This document shows, in pieces, positions 23,500 through 25,992 of a stretch of DNA of 25,992 nucleotides. The stretch spans positions 1-25,992 of IMG/VR virus record IMGVR_UViG_3300009155_000224; one strand, 5' to 3'. Each line of letters begins with the position of its first letter. Positions within the stretch are counted from its first letter, which is position 1. The position numbers and the translations under genes were made by a program. Source of the stretch: a virus. Under the pieces are notes generated by a model. The model was given only the letters and a program-made list of their open reading frames with translations, was not told the origin of the DNA and did no database searches.

Positions 23500-23882
23500 G
23501 AGCTCATGAATTCTTAACTGAAGAACAACAGTTACCGCCCGAGCAAGCTGACCCACTGCGCCAAACTTTTATACTTCCTGGCCTGAGTTCTGATCAGCCA
23601 TATGAAATTTATAGATTTGGCATGGCCCTGGCCCGTGCCAGGAGCGATTCAGTCAAGGATGATTTAAATCCTTATATATTGCCTTGGAACAAAGAAGAAG
23701 TGTTTGGAAATCATGCCTTGGTAGCTGGGATAAACAAGACCGTAGATCCCATCATAGATCAAGCATTACAAATGACCCGGACTCCGGGTGGAAAAAAATT
23801 AATTGGCACAGCCCAAAGCCAGGAACCTGCCGGCATTGATACCCAAAGTCCGGTTAAAGCCTTCAAAGGTTATCCAAGATAG
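23496..23882 (+). CDS. Small head-region protein with L-x-E leader (paralogue pair, second member)
   Basis: A 128-residue protein beginning MRAHEFLTEEQQLPPEQADP and ending SPVKAFKGYPR. The leader and tail (SPV-x-x-FKGYPR) are shared with the preceding gene, while the middle is different (YEIYRFGMALARARSDSVKD). The RFGMALARARSD segment may be helical and amphipathic. It starts within the stop of its neighbour (ATGA overlap), so the two are translationally coupled. No enzyme motif is seen. The same proposed leader suggests it is sorted to the same place, probably the prohead core. Confidence 0.65.
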   Translation: MRAHEFLTEEQQLPPEQADPLRQTFILPGLSSDQPYEIYRFGMALARARSDSVKDDLNPYILPWNKEEVFGNHALVAGINKTVDPIIDQALQMTRTPGGKKLIGTAQSQEPAGIDTQSPVKAFKGYPR

Positions 23883-23891
23883 ACTAAATAC
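23883..23891 (+). promoter_or_regulatory. Possible late promoter box (ACTAAATAC) before the acidic protein
   Basis: ACTAAATAC keeps TAAATAC of the other boxes and lies 22 bases before ATG 23914, with AGAGAG between. The first base pairs of the consensus are less well matched, so confidence is low. Confidence 0.35.
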
Positions 23892-23913
23892 AAAACGAAA
23901 TAGAGAGATCATT

Positions 23914-24351
23914 ATGAAAATAGCCGACATACTAAGAAGCATTGCTGACAATCTCCATAATATGGAGAACAACATCGACACCGACAACACCGGTGCCGAA
24001 CAAGGCATGGTAGCAACGCCGGTCTTGATAAATCGTGGCTTGTCATTTGACAACACTGATCAAGACAGTTCAGGTAAAACACCATCTGGCAACGCCAAGC
24101 CTCCAGAAGACTTATTCTTACCACCACTACAGCAAAAACAAGAACTGCTGAAAAAAGCCGTAGGTGTAGAAAACGTCTATGACGATGGCAATCCAGTAGA
24201 ACAAGAACAAGATGACAGCATGGATGACAGCGATGATGAAGCTGAAACAAACGAACCAAAGCAAGATGAATTAAGTCGTATCAAACAACTAGCAGGGGTG
24301 CCAGTCGCAGCAGTTCAAGAACTCAGCGATGACGAAGTATTCGACGGATAA
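23914..24351 (+). CDS. Acidic helical head-region protein, function unknown
   Basis: I start at ATG 23914 (145 residues, MKIADILRSIADNLHNMENN) rather than a longer frame from 23803, which would overlap the preceding gene; AGAGAG upstream supports it. The N-terminal 20 residues form an amphipathic helix. The centre contains LPPLQQKQELLKKAVGVENV, and the tail is very acidic (EQEQDDSMDDSDDEAETNE) followed by DELSRIKQLAGVPVAAVQEL. This outline (leader helix, QQKxELLKKAxGV, acidic run, LSRIKQLAGV) occurs in proteins I have seen in aquatic T4-like phages. It may balance the basic 726-residue protein upstream as a scaffold or core part; this is inference. Confidence 0.65.
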   Translation: MKIADILRSIADNLHNMENNIDTDNTGAEQGMVATPVLINRGLSFDNTDQDSSGKTPSGNAKPPEDLFLPPLQQKQELLKKAVGVENVYDDGNPVEQEQDDSMDDSDDEAETNEPKQDELSRIKQLAGVPVAAVQELSDDEVFDG

Positions 24352-24362
24352 TAAAAACTATA

Positions 24363-25992
24363 ATGAGCGCAAATATTCCAAATGATCCTAATGCGATACA
24401 AAAGTTTTTTACCAGCCGCGATAACAATGCAAACTCAGCTACTTACGTTGGCCAGGAACAAAGACTTTGGTATGATCCAGTAACCAATGCCATCTATGTA
24501 AGTGATGGCAGCACCGTTGGCGGCGTCATGGTATCTGGTGGCGGCGGTGGTACAGCCAATATCGCTGTATACGAACAAGGTAACTTACTAACACTAAATG
24601 TTGACAGTTTTGATTTTGTTGGCAATGGTGTTGTTACCACAACTGTGGGCAATAGTGTAACTGTTACTGTAACTAGTAGTGGAGCACAAGGAACTACTGG
24701 AACACAAGGTCTTGATGGCACTCAAGGTGTAGACGGAACACAGGGAGCAACAGGCTCAGGTGCTCAAGGCACTACAGGAACACAAGGTCTTGATGGAACA
24801 CAAGGCGTAGACGGAACACAAGGCGCAACTGGCGCCGGCGCACAAGGAACAACTGGCACAGATGGCGCACAAGGCACAACAGGAACAACCGGTGCTCAAG
24901 GTACCGACGGACTACAAGGTGTTCAAGGCACTGAAGGAGCTCAAGGCACTCAGGGTGTATTTGGCGGTCAAGGCACAACCGGTACTCAAGGAACAGATGG
25001 TGCTCAAGGCACAACAGGCAATGACGGTGCTCAAGGAGTGCAAGGCGTAGATGGCGCACAAGGCACTACAGGCGCTCAAGGAACTACAGGTGCTCAAGGC
25101 ACAACCGGTAATGACGGCGCACAAGGCGTCCAAGGCGTAGATGGCACACAAGGCACTACAGGCGCTCAAGGCACAACCGGTGCTCAAGGTACCACAGGAG
25201 CACAAGGCATCCAGGGTGTTGACGGAGCTCAAGGAACAACTGGTGTTGACGGAGCACAAGGTACTACAGGTGCCGATGGTACCTCTGTAAATATCATTGG
25301 ATCGGTACCCACAGTAGGAGCAAATCCACAAGTTACACTAGATACAGCGTTTCCAGGAGCAGTCACTGGCGATGGTGTAATTGATCAAGACACTGGCAAT
25401 CTCTGGGTATACACTGGAGCAACTTGGACTGATGTAGGACAAATAAGAGGACCACAAGGCACCTCTGGACCACAAGGCACCACAGGAGCACAGGGCACAC
25501 AAGGTGTTATTGGCGGTCAAGGTATCGTGGGCACAGATGGCGTTCAGGGTACCACAGGCACGGACGGTGCTCAAGGCGTTCAGGGTGTAGAAGGTGCTCA
25601 AGGCACTACAGGTGCTCAAGGAACAGATGGCGCTCAAGGCACAACCGGTAATGACGGCGCACAAGGCATTCAAGGCGTAGATGGCACACAAGGAACAACA
25701 GGTGCTCAAGGAACTGATGGTGCTCAAGGCACAACCGGTAATGACGGCGCACAAGGCATTCAAGGCGTAGATGGCACACAAGGAACAACAGGTGCTCAAG
25801 GAACTACAGGTGCCCAGGGAGTACAAGGAACAATAGGATCGTTTGATGGCAACTTAACTGCCAATCTTGATGGTCAAGGTTACACCATATCAAATGTCAG
25901 CTTTATTTCGGCAACTGGCAACATTGGTGGCGATTACATATTTGGCAATGGTAGCCAACTTACTGGCATCACAGGCGGTAGTGGCAACACTG
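24363..25992 (+). CDS. Second collagen-like tail fibre or structural protein, 3' end outside the window
   Basis: ATG 24363 opens a frame that runs to the window edge (543 codons seen). The start is MSANIPNDPNAIQKFFTSRD, then YVGQEQRLWYDPVTNAIYVS and DGSTVGGVMVSGGGGGTANI. Two collagen tracts follow (24681-25286 and 25449-25835), split by a 54-residue block containing GDGVIDQDTGNLWVYTGATW. After residue 491 comes a shaft-type beginning (LTANLDGQGYTISNV, then GNGSQLTGITGGSG), of the same kind as the fibre at base 1. The N-terminal domain is probably the piece that fixes it to the baseplate or head. Few bases separate it from the acidic gene and no good ribosome site is seen. The tracts contain Asp in places, unlike the first fibre. 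Confidence 0.8.
   Translation, partial: MSANIPNDPNAIQKFFTSRDNNANSATYVGQEQRLWYDPVTNAIYVSDGSTVGGVMVSGGGGGTANIAVYEQGNLLTLNVDSFDFVGNGVVTTTVGNSVTVTVTSSGAQGTTGTQGLDGTQGVDGTQGATGSGAQGTTGTQGLDGTQGVDGTQGATGAGAQGTTGTDGAQGTTGTTGAQGTDGLQGVQGTEGAQGTQGVFGGQGTTGTQGTDGAQGTTGNDGAQGVQGVDGAQGTTGAQGTTGAQGTTGNDGAQGVQGVDGTQGTTGAQGTTGAQGTTGAQGIQGVDGAQGTTGVDGAQGTTGADGTSVNIIGSVPTVGANPQVTLDTAFPGAVTGDGVIDQDTGNLWVYTGATWTDVGQIRGPQGTSGPQGTTGAQGTQGVIGGQGIVGTDGVQGTTGTDGAQGVQGVEGAQGTTGAQGTDGAQGTTGNDGAQGIQGVDGTQGTTGAQGTDGAQGTTGNDGAQGIQGVDGTQGTTGAQGTTGAQGVQGTIGSFDGNLTANLDGQGYTISNVSFISATGNIGGDYIFGNGSQLTGITGGSGNT
24681..25286 (+). repeat. Collagen-like Gly-X-Y tract 1 of the second fibre
   Basis: About 66 triplets with two short breaks (GSG and GAG). 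Triplets are of GTQ, GAQ, GVD, GTD and GTT type; proline is absent. Confidence 0.9.
25449..25835 (+). repeat. Collagen-like Gly-X-Y tract 2 of the second fibre
   Basis: 43 triplets without interruption, starting GPQGTSGPQGTTGAQ. It includes the 90-base repeat described separately. Confidence 0.9.
25632..25805 (+). repeat. Exact 84-base repeat with a 90-base period
   Basis: Bases 25632-25715 and 25722-25805 are identical, starting gctcaaggcacaaccggtaa. The 90-base period (30 residues, 10 triplets) keeps frame and phase. A related but diverged copy lies near 25090. Confidence 0.85.

Noticed and set aside
23803-23913. A longer start for the acidic protein
   Set aside because: It overlaps the end of the preceding gene and contains no ribosome site; ATG 23914 has AGAGAG upstream.
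24681-25835. Repeats that might look like a CRISPR array
   Set aside because: The period is set by Gly-X-Y codons in one open frame; there are no unique spacers of constant length.

Overview
The window looks like part of the late (virion) region of a T4-like contractile-tailed bacteriophage, probably from an uncultured aquatic host. The main evidence is a set of proteins that read as T4 homologues: neck gp13 and gp14, tail completion gp15, tail sheath gp18, tail tube gp19, head completion nuclease gp4, small terminase gp16 and deoxynucleotide monophosphate kinase gp1. Several genes are also preceded by an NATAAATA box like the T4 late promoter. The host cannot be named from the sequence. No tRNA or rRNA gene, integrase or insertion sequence was recognised by eye, and no gap longer than 300 bases lacks a gene.

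Layout. (1) Bases 1-2325 are the end of a long collagen-like tail fibre gene that starts outside the window. (2) Bases 2374-5936 hold three forward genes that look like glycan or protein-modifying enzymes: a GH130-like beta-propeller, a TPR/FkbM-methyltransferase/2-oxoglutarate-oxygenase fusion and a possible glycosyltransferase. (3) Bases 5921-9143 are a reverse-strand block: gp14, gp15 and a Nudix hydrolase. (4) Bases 9200-12679 are forward: a small coiled-coil protein, an unrecognised 383-residue protein, gp13, a DEDDh exonuclease and dNMP kinase. A reverse HNH-like gene (12636-12983) sits at the end of this stretch. (5) Bases 13078-19992 carry the tail sheath, tail tube, a tube-like protein, a conserved small protein, gp4 and gp16. 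(6) Bases 20014-24351 are six genes of mostly unknown function. Several begin with a short motif ending in L-x-E, like the capsid-targeting leaders of T4 internal head proteins, and I read this as a prohead-core or internal-protein module. (7) From 24363 to the right edge is the start of a second collagen-like fibre, still open at the window end.

How the parts fit. Late promoters seem to start gp13, gp18, gp19 and the head-core module. Two sigma70-like promoters near 9.2 and 9.5 kb, and an extended -10 site near 11.5 kb, drive the non-structural or unknown genes, so that island may be expressed earlier. Two of these promoters place the start of transcription at the start codon, which would make leaderless messages. 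The enzymes next to the fibre suggest that its proline-free, threonine-rich collagen repeats are modified after translation; this is inference.

The most unusual points are the L-x-E leader family, the three-domain modifying enzyme beside a collagen fibre, the 1221-residue sheath with inserted binding-type modules, and the three cysteine clusters in the 726-residue head-region protein.
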